Shown here: positions 54,012 through 64,000 of the stretch, piece by piece
Numbering within the stretch: the first letter of the stretch is position 1
Layout: the number at the start of each line of letters is the position of its first letter
Position numbers and translations under genes: made by a program
Origin: Notolepis coatsorum
Taxonomy: Eukaryota > Chordata > Actinopteri > Aulopiformes > Paralepididae
Assembly: GCA_963971535.1 (NCBI GenBank)
Contig: OZ020589.1
Coordinates: forward strand, 83,538,860-83,602,859
Length of the DNA stretch: 64,000 bases
Direction: 5' to 3'
The notes under the pieces: model-generated
What the model saw: the letters and a program-made list of their open reading frames with translations, nothing else
Databases searched by the model: none
What the model was told of the DNA's origin: nothing

Positions 54012-56103
54012 ACTATCCTCCAATACCACAGAGAAAAACTGCACCCTCTTCACAACAAAAATCAAGGAGACGATGGCCTCCTTCTCTAGGAAGGGGAGCC
54101 AAAAAGTCAAAAAACAAACCCACCTCCCATGGCTAGATCACAGCTGCAGACAGCAATTGAAAGACAGGGACTCACTCCTCAAACAGAGCTTAAAGTCTGG
54201 ACTGTCTATCGACAGACAGAGATTCACGCATGCTAGGAACAAGGTCACACAGACCCTCAGAAAGGCCAGAGCAAACTTCTTTATTAGTATAATTGAAGCA
54301 GGAAAAGGGAACGGCAAAAAAATCTGGCAAACCTTGAATAAACTCCTAGGCAAACACCAGAATCGGGAAAAAGACCCCCTAGAACTGAATGTGAATGACA
54401 TACTAGTTAAAGACCCCACAGTACTGGCCTGCACCCTCAACGAACACTTCTTAAATAGTGTTCTAGACAGCACCAGACACTTTGCCCCCTCCAGTATCCT
54501 ACCAAACCCAGTAACCAACACCCAGCCCCTCTTTGAACTGGAGGAGATAACAGAGCCTGAAGTGAAAAAGATCATTCTGGCTCTGAAAGGCTCCAAAGCC
54601 AAGGACGCCTACGGGCTCGACACTGATTTCCTCAAAACATACTCTGATGCACTCATTAAACCCATCACTCTACTAGTGAATCAATCAATCACCTCCAGGG
54701 AAGTTCCATCATCCTGGAAGATGGCCATGGTGACCCCTATCTTTAAATCTGGCAACAAGGCACTGGTGACCAATTATAGGCCCATCAGTATACTTCCTGT
54801 CATATCCAAAGTTGCAGAGAAGTGAGTGTCGAATCTCATGACTAAACATCTCGACTTGGGCCCCACCCCACTTAACCCAATGCAGTTTGGATTCCGTGCC
54901 CTTCACTCAACAGAGTCAGCCAACTGTCTGTTTGTTGAAAAGGTCAAGAGTGCACTAGATAGCAACAAGTATGTTGGTGCTGTCTTCTTAGACCTTAGCA
55001 AGGCTTTCGACTGTGTCAACCATAATATCCTCCTAACCAAACTAACTCACTTCAATTTCTCAGCTGCTACAATAGAATGGTTTAGATCCTACTTATCAAA
55101 CCGAAAACAATGTGTCACGGTCAATGGCGCCAAGTCCCCATATCTAGACAACCATGTAGGTGTCCCTCAGGGATCAATCCTTGGGCCCCTGCTATTCTCC
55201 CTGTATATCAATGACCTGCCAAATGTGTGTCCCGAACTCAATGTACAGATGTATGCCGATGACGCAGTCATCTACACACAGGGCAAGGACATAGAGTTGA
55301 TTACATCTAGGCTCACATGCGCACTAGACAAGGTACAATGCTGGCTAAACAGCACCTGTCTCCTACTTAATGCGAAAAAGACTGTGTGCATGTTCTTTAG
55401 CAAGCGTCCAGAAACCATCAAGCGGTCCAATGTGTTCCTGAGGAAGGAGGGAAGGAAGGAAGAACTAGAACTTGTTTCCCACTTCAAATTCCTTGGGGTC
55501 ATCTTGGACTCAAACCTGACCTTTAAGAAACACATAAAGAAAGTGAGGAACACCATCAACTTCAACATTTCCAACTTCAAACAAATACGGCCCTCCCTAA
55601 CACTTGAAGCCGCAAAGACATACCTACACTGTATGGTCTTCTCTCACATTGAATATTGCCTTCTAAACTGGTCATTTACTGGGGCCACAGCCATGAAACC
55701 CATAGAACAACTCTACAACAGAGCATTGAAGGTATATGACAGGAAACAGTACTCATACCACCACTGTAAAATCCTGGATAAGCATCAAATTTTTTATTTT
55801 GAAAACCTCAGACGTTATAAAAGTTCCTGCTTTGTATATAAATGCCTGCACAGATTAGCCCCTCCCCCTCTCAAGGAGTTTATCCACGAGAAAAGGAACA
55901 CTGGATTAGCCACTAGATCAAACACCAGAGGGGATTGTGAGGTCCATTTTAGAAAGACCGCCTTCAGCAAAAATTGTCTATCGATAAAGGGAAGTGGAAC
56001 ATGGAACAGCCTTCCGGTCCCCTTAAGGGAATGTCCCACCCTGTCCACCTTTAAGGGCCAACTCAGGAAATGGCTGTTAGACAGCCAAATATGCACTCAT
56101 TAG
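54012..56103 (+). pseudogene. Reverse transcriptase of the inserted LINE, one stop
   Basis: Frame from the truncation point through KKQTHLPWLDHSCRQQLKDR, KAKDAYGLDTDFLKTY, VTPIFKSGNKALVTNYRPIS, a TGA-type interruption at about 54824-54826 (VAEK-stop-VSNLM), then FLDLSKAFDCVNHNILLTKL, GVPQGSILGPLLFSLYINDL and QMYADDAVIYTQ (catalytic YADD near 55250), the thumb and the C-terminal TWNSLPVPLRECPTLSTFKG. The endonuclease is missing. A single stop in about 690 codons points to recent insertion. The catalytic residues are intact, but the protein cannot start target-primed synthesis without its endonuclease. Confidence 0.88.
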
Positions 56104-56351
56104 GGATGTTAGTGATGTTGTACTGACTGAATGTCATGTTAGTGTGGTCATGTCAGTGATGTCAGTTTTTATGAATGAACGTTGTATGGTCCGTTTTGTG
56201 TTTCTTTTATTCTATGTTAGGACTACGGGTGGAAATTAGCCCTGTGCTATTCCCGGCATATTTACGTCCTTATCATGCTGTGATGTTATGCATACACATG
56301 TAAATGATGTTCATTAATTTGCATTGTCCTTAATAAACAAATCTTAATCTT
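54012..56351 (+). mobile_element. 5'-truncated CR1/L2-lineage LINE
   Basis: Inserted at attcat|t in unit 2; the same spot in unit 1 is intact. Ends with a ~250-bp 3' UTR and AATAAACAAATCTTAATCTT. Only about 3 bp (att) of target duplication. Confidence 0.85.
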
Positions 56352-56579
56352 ATTGACAGCCCTACTTAACAGTTACTGCATCACCCCTGAGTGGAACATG
56401 GAAAGCCAAATAAATAAACTTAAACTTTCCCCCACTGTACCGAAAACCCATACCGAACAGTGACTTCAAAACCGAGGTACCTACCGAACTGTGGTTTTTG
56501 TGTACCATTACACCCCTACTGGCCAGTATGACATACTACCACAGTGTATTTGATACTACAACTCTGTAGATGTTATAAA

Positions 56580-57858
56580 ATTGATTTGGTTTATTATCGA
56601 CCCTCCAGACGGGGTGGAGGCACTGGCCTCATGACATCTCCTTCATGGGCTACAAATGTAACACCACTCCCAGAACTGTCACTCTCCTCCCTCGAATATC
56701 ATGCAGTATCTGTCTCTAATCCTTTCAATCTCACCATTGTTACACTCTATCACCCTCCAGGTCCCCTCGATTACTTTGCAGATGAGCTGGACATGCTTCT
56801 AAGCTCCTTACCGGAAGATGGTACCCCTCTCCTTCTATTGGGCGACTTCAACCTGCCTGACTCATCTCAGTCGGTCCCAGTGGTCTCCCTCCTACAACAA
56901 TTTGACCTGACTCCCACTGCCATGCCTCCCACCCACAAAGCAGGCAACTCCTTGGATCTCATATTTTCCCGTAACTCCAGCATCATTAACACCACGGTAA
57001 CTCCCCTACATGTATCTGACCATTCCTTCATATCCTTCTCACTAACTCTCATGCTTAACCGGAAGGTCTTCATCCCAACTCAAACCGTCTCACTCAGACG
57101 CAACCTGCCCTCCCTATCCCCCTCCACCCTCTCCTCTGACATAATATCCGCTCTACCTTTGAGTGACACCTTCTCTGCTCTCCCCACAGAGATGGCAACC
57201 TCCACCCTCCTCTCAGCCCTTGCAACCTCCTTCGACAAGCTCTGTCCCCTCGTTGAGAAACCTGCCCGCCGTTCCCCACCCAGTCCATGGCTGACGGATG
57301 CAGTGAGAGAACAAAGACAGGTCCTGAGAGCGGCTGAGAGGAAGTATAGAAAGTCACGCCTCACTGCTGACATCGACACATATCACAACCTCTTGTTAAC
57401 ATTCTCCAAAACCATTACGAATGCCAAAGCTTCTTTCTTTCACCATAGGATCGAGGCCTCTGCCAAGAATCTTCGCAAACTGCATGCTACCATGTCCTCC
57501 CTCCTCACTCCCCCCCCCCCCACCCCCTCCTCCCTCATCTTTTTCTGCTGAAGACTTTGCGATCTTGTTTGAGGAAAAAGTGGAGAACATCCGCAGCTCC
57601 TTCTCCCAACCCCCACCCATTCCAAACACTGAATCGAGAACCTCATCCTTCACTCTGTCATCTTTCTCTCCCATTACAGAAGCCGAGACCCTGACACTGG
57701 TAACGTCGAACCATCCGACTACATGCCAGCTGGACCGGCTACCCTCCCCACTCCTCCAGACCATAGCACCGGACATCCTCCCATTCCTAACTGCAACCAT
57801 CAACTCCTCACTCAACTCGGGGGTGGTCCCCACCTCCCTAAAACAAGCCAGAGTTTGA
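56580..57858 (+). pseudogene. L2 endonuclease and linker, frameshifted
   Basis: Starts partway into the endonuclease (VYYRPSRRGGGTGLM), with TLYHPPGPLDYF, LLLLGDFNLPD, NSLDLIF, VSDHSFI and the linker TFSKTITNAKASFFHHRIEA. A C-run (57511-57521) shifts the frame; the second frame carries FSAEDFAILFEEKVENIR and LPSPLLQTIAPDILPF then GVVPTSLKQARV, where the minus-strand LINE enters. The N-terminal Asn and Glu motifs are missing, so the element is 5' truncated. Confidence 0.85.
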
Positions 57859-59005
57859 TTGATTGATTGATTTTTATTGTGGAGTAAAAGACAGCATCCA
57901 AGGGATAAAAACATGAGAAAGTGCAAGCACTTATTTCCATCATGGTCCCTGATTTTGGACATGGACAGACATCATAAAACATAGAGCATCATAATAAAAC
58001 ATACTAAAACAGAGCATCATAATAAAAACATAGAGCATCATAATAAAACATAGAGCATCATAATAAAACAAAGATCATCATAATAAAAAACAGAATAAAA
58101 CATAATAGCAACCCCATACAAAAAAAGCACTTCCTACCCTCTCCTTCCTATGGCTATTCTATACTTCACTGGCTAGCCATTTCTTTGTGGCACGTCTAAA
58201 ACTTCCCCCCTCTTCAATGTTTTTCAGGGCCACTGGAAGCTTGTTCCACTCCAGTGCTGCAGAATATAAAAATGTATTTGTGCCCATTAGGGAGTTAAAT
58301 CTTGGCAGAATAAAATCCGTACTGCTCCTTCTAGTGGAGTATGAATGATTGTCACGGAATCGATTAAAATAATTAGATAGATATTTCGGACCTGTATTTT
58401 GAACTATCTTGTGTGTGAGACCTAATTTGATGTGAATTACCCTTTTATTGACCGGAAGCCAGTTTAGTTGCCTAAAGAAAGTTGGCCCTAGGTGAGTGCG
58501 TGGAGGTAGTTTAAGGACTACTCTAATTAATTTGTTTTGAGCTGTCTGAAGTTTATTTTTCAGGACCTGTGGAGCGCCACTGAACCAGGAGGTGGCAGCA
58601 TAGTCAAAGTGACTCTGTACTAATGCGCCCGCTAGCATTTTAAGTGTTGCCTGGTCCAGTAGTTTCCCTTGTCTAGCTAGGAATTTCGTTTTCTGGCAGA
58701 TTTTAGTGTGGGCTTTTTTAGCCATGGCCTCTCCTGTAAGGTGTTTGTCCAGTATGCAGCCTAGATATACAACAGAATCCTTGTTTGTTATTTGCTTCTC
58801 ACCTACTCTTACCTTCATTTCAATATCTTAACCAAGCTGTTTCTTTGATCCAAACAGGATGGCCTCTGTTTTTCCTAGATGAAGAGATAGTTTGTTATCT
58901 GACAGCCATGTCTGCACATTTGATAGCTCCTCACTAAGGGTCCTCTCCACTACTGCCAAGTCCTTATGGGAGACCAGAATAGCTGAGTCATCCTCATAAA
59001 AAAAA
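57857..59005 (-). mobile_element. 5'-truncated CR1-lineage LINE with (AATCA)n tail
   Basis: On the minus strand ends with an A-rich 3' region (repeated agagcatcataataaaaca units at 57985-58090) and (AATCA)n at 57872-57857. It enters the L2 between its linker and reverse transcriptase. Confidence 0.8.
58159..58998 (-). pseudogene. Reverse transcriptase C-terminal part of the inserted LINE
   Basis: Begins right at the catalytic box, here YEDDSAILVS rather than the usual Y/F-A-D-D, then LSEELSNVQTWLSDNKLSLHLGKTEAILF, a TAA near 58829, and MKVRVGEKQITNKDSVVYLG, HFDYAATSWFSG, QTAQNKLIRVVLKLP, LNWLPVNKRVIHIKLGL and ending ATKKWLASEV. Only the thumb and C-terminal regions remain. Confidence 0.85.
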
Positions 59006-59697
59006 AACCCTGAACCCCACCGTCATAGGCAACTATCGTCCTGTCTCTCTTCTCTCCTTCCTTTCTAAAACACTTGAACGTGCTGTATCCAACCAACTTA
59101 CTGCTTATCTCTTACAGAATGTCACCCCACTTCTTAGGGACCTGCACTGGCTCCCCATTGTTGCACGTATCCGCTTCAAGGCCCTCGACCTAGCATACCG
59201 TGCGGCAAAGGGAACCGCTCCCGCCTACCTCCGGTCAATGGTCTCTAACTACACACCCTCAAGACCCCTACGCTCTGCGATCTTCTGGCCGCCTTAGACC
59301 TACTCCTATCCAAGCTCCGGGAGGGTCATCAAAGAGAAGCCGCCTATTCTCAGTCCTTGCCCCACAATGGTGGAATGAACTACCCACCCCAGTTAGGACA
59401 GCCGAATCCCGTCCAATCTTTCGCCGTCGACTAAAGACGCACTTCTTCAACCATTATCTGAAATAATATAAAAAAAATTAATAAAAAAAAAAAAAAATCG
59501 AACCCTAACTAACCTTACTGTCATGCACTTGTCCTAATAAACTAACCTACACTGTAACACGCAACACTTTGATGAACATTGTTACTCAGCTGATAGAGTT
59601 GTATCCTTCCTGATGACCTGTCGTACAGAACTTGTAAGTCGCTTTGGATAAAAGCGTCAGCTAAATGACTAAATGTAAATGTAAATGTAAATTATAT
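59006..59697 (+). pseudogene. L2 reverse transcriptase remnant and 3' tail
   Basis: NPTVIGNYRPVSLLSFLSKTLE and AVSNQLTAYLLQN are joined directly to VTPLLRDLHWLPIVARIRFKAL, so the segment with the catalytic Asp residues was deleted. The end LFSVLAPQWWNELPTPVRTAESRPIF and RRLKTHFFNHYL is the standard L2 C-terminus (frameshift near 59285). The 3' UTR follows an A-run and ends in (aaatgt)n. Confidence 0.88.
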
Positions 59698-59699
59698 AA

Positions 59700-60395
59700 T
59701 TATGCAAATAATGTACAGAGCTAAAGAAAAGTTACTCCCGGGATGGCGTGTAAAGGTTTTTTTCAATACATGAAAGGAAATATGATTTGAGAGACATTAG
59801 TAAATGTACTGTTCAAAAAGTTCAAAAAGGGATTAAAAGGAGATGTATTTCTATTGTTGGGGTTAACTTGCTGATATACATTTAAGAATGCGTAATTCCC
59901 TTTTGGTTTTTAAGAAAATGGTTTGTATAGCTATTTTTGAAGATTACAAATATGAATAATAATTTTTTTGTTATTTTCTGTTGACAGAGTCAGCTATGGG
60001 GCGACAATAATATGTTCCATTTCGTGCCATTTCGTGCCATTTCGTGCCATTGTATGCACGAGGAAGGACAATAATGATGATCTAGTGTTGATTTCAGGAA
60101 GATTCGATTTTGTGTATTCCACTAAAGGGCTATTATCGCGTCTTTCTTTGGAATTACAAGAAATCACCAAAACTATACTCGTATTCAAAACGGTATAAAA
60201 CGGAAATGTACCGATGAAAAAACAATCCGTTTTGTACATGTTGACTGCAAGCAACTCACTGATAATCGACGAGTGTATTAGACCCATAGCCATAATTTAA
60301 GATATATTTTAAGCACTCGCAAATCTCCCAGTCCTCCCATTGATTAAAGCAGTGGCGCCCTCTTGCACACTTAAGCGTGGCGGTCAATGAGTTAA
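59700..60395 (+). mobile_element. Inner TTAA-type element, third copy
   Basis: Aligns loosely with 61790-62000 (ggaattacaa, tattcaaaacggtat, atgaaaaaac) and ends GCGTGGCGGTCAATGAG followed by TTAA, the inverse of the inner-element start CACATTGGTCGCCATAAACG. ccatttcgtg is repeated three times at 60018-60049. Its left end is not defined. Confidence 0.5.
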
Positions 60396-61202
60396 AGGTC
60401 CCATGCATTGCAATTCCTTGCACTATTTGGGCAACTTTACACAATTCCTGTGAGTCTACGGAACACATCTGTAAAGTTAAAAAAATAAAAATGCATTGTT
60501 TTGTATTTCTAAAGAAGTACTCAAAAGCATAATTTTTCTAGTTCAGGATTTCAGGCTGTTCTTGGATGGGCTCCGCCCATAAGGGCTTTGAGTGACAGTC
60601 ACCCACAGTCTACACTGGCACAGAGAGAGATAGAGAGATAGAGGTCAGGTTGTGTGTAAAATGCGTGTGTGTTATGAGCATGCTCCGGGAGAAGTCCCTC
60701 CACGCGCGGTCAGGTTGTGTGTAAAATGCGTGTGTGTTATGAGCGTGCTCCGGGAGAAGTCCCTCCACGCGCGGTCAGGTTGTGTGTAAAATGCGTGTGT
60801 TATGAGCGTGCTCCAGGAGAAGTCCCTCCACGCGCGCGATCAGGTTGTGTGTAAAATGCGTTTGTTTCCCCGACAGAAGCTCCTCTCCCTCTCTCTCTCC
60901 CTCTCTATATCTCTCTCTCCCTCTCTCTCGCTCGTTCTCTGCCTCGCTTCACTTTGAGGAAGTGAAGGTATTTCCACTCGCTCTGCTGTTGAGGGGGCAG
61001 GGATATGCAAAGCAGTACCTTATTCACGTCAGCAATACTGTCAAATCAGAATGGCTTAGTTGAGTGAGGGAAGATCTCGTGAACTCAAGACTAGACTGAT
61101 GAGTCAATATGATAATTAACGACACAGACCACATTGATATAATCCCCCAGGAAACAATGCTAAACACTGGAAAAGGCCATTTATAATGGATGGGACCTTT
61201 AA
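60392..61202 (+). mobile_element. TTAAAGGTCCC MITE (T2/Kolobok-like), complete
   Basis: Starts TTAAAGGTCCCATGCATTG and ends ATAATGGATGGGACCTTTAA, i.e. inverted termini AAAGGTCCCAT bounded by TTAA on both sides (60392-60395 and 61199-61202). 811 bp, no frame of note. Inside are a 65-bp minisatellite (60645-60860) and a CT-rich tract (60880-60935); the tract is also in the copy at 17640-18173. It shares its right TTAA with the next element. Confidence 0.85.
60645..60860. repeat. Minisatellite inside the MITE, about 3.3 units of 60-65 bp
   Basis: ggtcaggttgtgtgtaaaat ... gctccgggagaagtccctcc units; the third lacks a gtgt. Neither of the other MITE copies shows this array. Confidence 0.9.
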
Positions 61203-61206
61203 CCTC

Positions 61207-62114
61207 TTAACACATTGGTCGCCATAAACGAGTTATGCCGTTTTTTGCCGCCATGCGTTGAACGCCAACAACGGCGTAAGCCGTTTTTTAAATCAATATT
61301 AATTTTTTTGCCTGAATGAGATTGCAACGCCTCAATACCGCCGCCTAGTGGATGGTCGGACGAGTTACACTCTCAAAACCGGAAGTTGTGATCGGTGCGT
61401 CGAGGAAATTCCTCCGGCAGTAATATCTTGTTACGAGGGTCCAGACAAACACTGGCGTGCATATGGATCGCTTCCATAACGCAATAATCGATATGATTTC
61501 GGCGTTTATTGCTCCATACAAACCGGAAATGGATCTAGGCGATCGGCGTCAAATAATTGGAATCTTTTTCTTCCAGTCTCATCGGCGAACGGTAAGAGGA
61601 TAGTAACGTTATTTTCAGCCTGATTGTGCGTTTCTTTGTTCGCAAACAATCTGATCAATATATCAACCCATACTACATAAAGCCGTTACTGACGATAAAG
61701 GAGTTATAGACGACCCCCACCCCCCCTTTCCTCCACGCATGATGAAGCATAATGTATACCGATTATATACATTTGAATTTTTTAATATAGCGTGTAAAGG
61801 AAAGAAACGGCAATCGATAATCTATCATATGCGTTTGGGCCTATAACTAGCGTTTTTGGAATTACAGCAGAAAAGCTTATAAACATACTTATATTCAAGA
61901 CGGTATTAACACAACAATGTATGAATGAAAAAATATAACGTTCCCACATCCGGAACGATAGATAATCGATGTTGAATGGGCCATAGTAATGTCAATATAG
62001 CAATACAATTTTAAAAGTTATAGCCCTGCAAAGAAGGTAAACATCTCCATAGGGTTATAGTGCTGGCAGACTGGCTATATTGATGGATATAACCCATGTC
62101 GGACAATGTGTTAA
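61207..62114 (+). mobile_element. Inner TTAA-type element nested in the outer one
   Basis: Bounded by TTAA at 61207-61210 and 62111-62114. Termini CACATTGGTCGCCAT and, inverted, CACATTGTCCGACATGG. The sequence is rich in short inverted motifs (gccgttttttgccgcc, ggcgtaagccg). Contains the 46-codon frame at 61463-61603. Taking it out leaves CCTC-TTAA-GCCC, matching the other end of the outer element (CCTC-TTTA-GCCC). Confidence 0.8.
61463..61603 (+). CDS. 46-residue open frame in the inner element
   Basis: Starts MDRFHNAIIDMISAF and ends QSHRRTVRG-stop. Ungapped match to the frame at 1285-1139. The conserved GTAAGAG at the end may be a splice donor. No known domain recognised; treat as a remnant of the autonomous relative's first coding exon or as chance. 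Confidence 0.3.
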   Translation: MDRFHNAIIDMISAFIAPYKPEMDLGDRRQIIGIFFFQSHRRTVRG

Positions 62115-62235
62115 GCCCAGAGCCCTATTTTCTGAAAATCCGCCTAAAATACATACCTAAGTAAATGGAATATTGCTCCACTTCTACAAGGCACATTTGC
62201 ATTGGTATCTAGGGACATCTATCCTCTTCCGCCTG

Positions 62236-62257
62236 TGCGGTCCGTTGGCGGACCGCA
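62236..62257. repeat. 9-bp-stem hairpin near the left end of the outer element
   Basis: TGCGGTCCG, loop ttgg, CGGACCGCA, followed by ATGACATC as in the other copy, where the palindrome sequence is different. Confidence 0.6.
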
Positions 62258-63338
62258 AATGACATCTGGTCATAAATCAATATCTCCAGATCGTTCTATA
62301 AAAGTAGCGTTTTTATTTTCAAACATATTCAAGTATAAACATCATAACCATGTCACAACAGCATTTATAATGTATATTATCATCAATACGTTAGTTTAGG
62401 AATAGGTTAAAGTGTTATTAGATAGATTTTCCTTTTCGAAATGTCTGTTTATTTTGCGAGAGGCGACCATTTTTGAAAACCTTGAATCATGGGAATTGTA
62501 GTTTTTGTTGTGACCATTTTGTAGCGGAGATCCATAGCTCTGGATCTGCGTTGGAATTTTTCAAAACTACACTTCCTGAAAGGATCTATGGGGTTCAAGG
62601 TTCATAGTTATGTATGAATTTTTTTAATAACTCTTATTATTCGGGATAATATACCACAAAACGTAATGTTATTTACAAATATTGAAACGCAGTTAGTTTC
62701 TCTTCCCTATGGTTAGCATGCAGCAACAATTAGATGTGAAATTTGTTTCAAAACGGTTGCATCGTGGTGAAAATAAAAAAGTACAGTAGATTACAGTAGA
62801 TTTCATTATCTGTTCTTATGCACGCCTGGTGATACTAAATCAAAATTGAACTCGGACATTTGAAAGATAATATATGTATATATATAAATGTGTGAATTGG
62901 CTATAATAAGGTAATTTATAAGCCTGCTATTCTATATTCTATAATAATATTTCAAATTGCATTGGTCCGGATGGGAGAATTCAGTACTGTATCTACAGAA
63001 CCTTCTGTTTAATCATCTTCCCTTTATTAATTTCCTTAGATTTTTTTTGTACACATGATCTCAAGAAGGTACTGAACATCTGGTCATTATTAGCATGGTG
63101 GTATGCACTGTCAAAGATGCAAAGAAAAATCACAATTCATATTCTCCTTAGTTTCATCACAATTTAAGCAAGCCTAGTAATAGACACAATATTTCTGATA
63201 CTGGGAATACATTCAATAGATAGATGTCCCTAGATACCAAGAATATGCAAATGAACCTTGTAGAAGTGGAGCAATATTACTTAGGTATGTATTTCAGGCG
63301 GATTTTCATAAAATAGGGCTCCGGGCTAAAGAGGTTAA

Positions 63339-63615
<277 letters not shown>

Positions 63616-63792
63616 CTGCCCATACCTGTACCTCCCCCCCATACTGCTATGATGCCCGACCGACAGAGAAAACCCCTTTCTCCACACAAGAATGCAAAAA
63701 CTATTAGGTAGTAGGTGGCGATAATGTGTTATACAACACCAGAGAAGAACATTAAGAGCATGTGTATTGAACTAATATCTACAGAAGGGATC

Positions 63793-63851
63793 GAATGGAT
63801 ACGAAAGGGGGCGGTGTTCTGATCTACACTAGAGACACCATCCGTTGTAAG
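63793..63851 (+). pseudogene. LINE endonuclease scrap
   Basis: The frame TKGGGVLIYTRDTIRCK resembles the GGGV-x-IY segment of CR1-type LINE endonucleases. It is cut at 63851 by a hAT end. Confidence 0.4.
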
Positions 63852-64000
63852 CAGTGACGGCTGCTGAATTCGTCTCCAGGGGGGGCGCTATACCAAACAT
63901 TTTGCAAACATGTACCGAGGTATCACAATGTCACACACACACGCGTGCACGCATTGGCGAAACCACACACTGAGTAGCCTACTGTGCACGTCAGAGCTTC
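63852..64000 (+). mobile_element. hAT-like element, left end, runs out of the window
   Basis: CAGTGACGGCTGCTGAATTCG resembles the CAGTGGCGGCTG termini of a common fish hAT family, and a G-run (ggggggcgctata) follows as usual in such ends. The other end lies beyond the window. Confidence 0.5.

Larger units (their letters stand above)
53653..57395 (+). repeat. Tandem duplication, unit 2, with a LINE inserted
   Basis: 53653-54011 repeats 52331-52689; 56352-57395 repeats 52690-53652 (plus the part deleted in unit 1). Between them lies a 2.34-kb LINE. After 57395 the L2 continues into sequence that unit 1 lacks. Confidence 0.9.
56580..59697 (+). mobile_element. L2/Maui-type LINE with a LINE inserted and an internal deletion
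   Basis: Endonuclease (56580-57540), linker and start of the reverse transcriptase (57541-57856), a minus-strand LINE (57857-59005), then reverse transcriptase start GNYRPVSLLSFLSKTLE (59030-59080), a deletion of the catalytic core, the C-terminus (59120-59463) and the L2 3' tail (59510-59697). Confidence 0.88.
61199..63338 (+). mobile_element. Outer TTAA-type DNA element, complete, with another element nested in its terminal repeat
   Basis: Bounded by TTAA (61199-61202 and 63335-63338). The right end, read inward, is CCTCTTTAGCCCGGAGCCC; the left end is CCTC, then a 900-bp insert, then TTAAGCCCAGAGCCC. Inverted repeats extend about 115 bp (62111-62225 with 63220-63338). Without the insert it would be about 1.24 kb. 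No transposase frame; non-autonomous. Superfamily: TTAA targets fit piggyBac or Kolobok; CCTC termini resemble piggyBac more than AAAGG. Confidence 0.8.

Noticed and set aside
54138..54602. 154-codon minus-strand frame
   Set aside because: Antisense of the LINE reverse transcriptase frame.

Overview
The window looks like a gene-poor, transposon-saturated piece of a teleost fish genome. I found no host gene that I would defend. The evidence for a fish is the mix of elements: L2/Maui-type LINEs ending in a GCTTTGGATAAAAGCGTC tail, Rex/CR1-like and L1-type LINEs, a sushi-like chromovirus, hAT and PIF/Harbinger DNA transposons, TTAAAGGTCCC-ended MITEs of the T2/Kolobok kind, tRNA-derived SINEs, and many (CA)n/(GT)n and longer minisatellites.

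Layout. 1-3120: the end of a hAT element, then a composite of two TTAA-type DNA elements and an L2 tail. 3460-7850: a CA-rich minisatellite hit by a hAT element with a perfect 8-bp target duplication, followed by a large imperfect inverted repeat whose arms carry a hAT-like transposase start. 7850-9907: nothing recognised. 9908-14004: a non-autonomous LTR retrotransposon (minus strand) with 5-bp target duplication, minisatellite-filled LTRs and a primer-binding site that matches its own predicted RNA 5' end. 14005-17640: A-rich, mostly unreadable. 17640-21110: MITE, pyrimidine tract, a 21-copy 40-bp minisatellite split by a LINE tail that is itself split by an L1. 21584-32718: one TTAA element broken by a hAT, a full-length L1 (with a SINE in its tail) and a CR1/Rex-like LINE. 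32721-39562: MITE, PIF/Harbinger element with an intact spliced MADF-BESS gene and a decayed DDE transposase, invaded by a solo LTR and by an SGNH-hydrolase ORF that carries a SINE. 39593-44724: a sushi-like Ty3/Gypsy chromovirus (minus). 44729-46800: probable solo LTR and a gag-like ORF remnant. 46805-52259: an L2 split by a CR1/Rex-like LINE, itself split by a solo LTR. 52331-57390: a 1.3-kb tandem duplication with a LINE in its second copy. 56580-59697: an L2 hit by another LINE. 59700-63338: three TTAA-bounded elements back to back, the last with a further TTAA element nested in its terminal repeat. 63339-64000: a LINE tail with a long (TTA)n and the start of another hAT.

How the parts relate. 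Most elements are broken, but many junctions are still exact (target duplications, splice sites, self-complementary primer sites), so the order of insertion can be read. Autonomous elements here (L1, chromovirus, Harbinger) are plausible helpers for the non-autonomous ones (SINEs, minisatellite-LTR element, MITEs). The most interesting items are the self-priming non-autonomous LTR element, the TTAA-in-TTAA nesting at 59700-63338, and the intact MADF-BESS gene.
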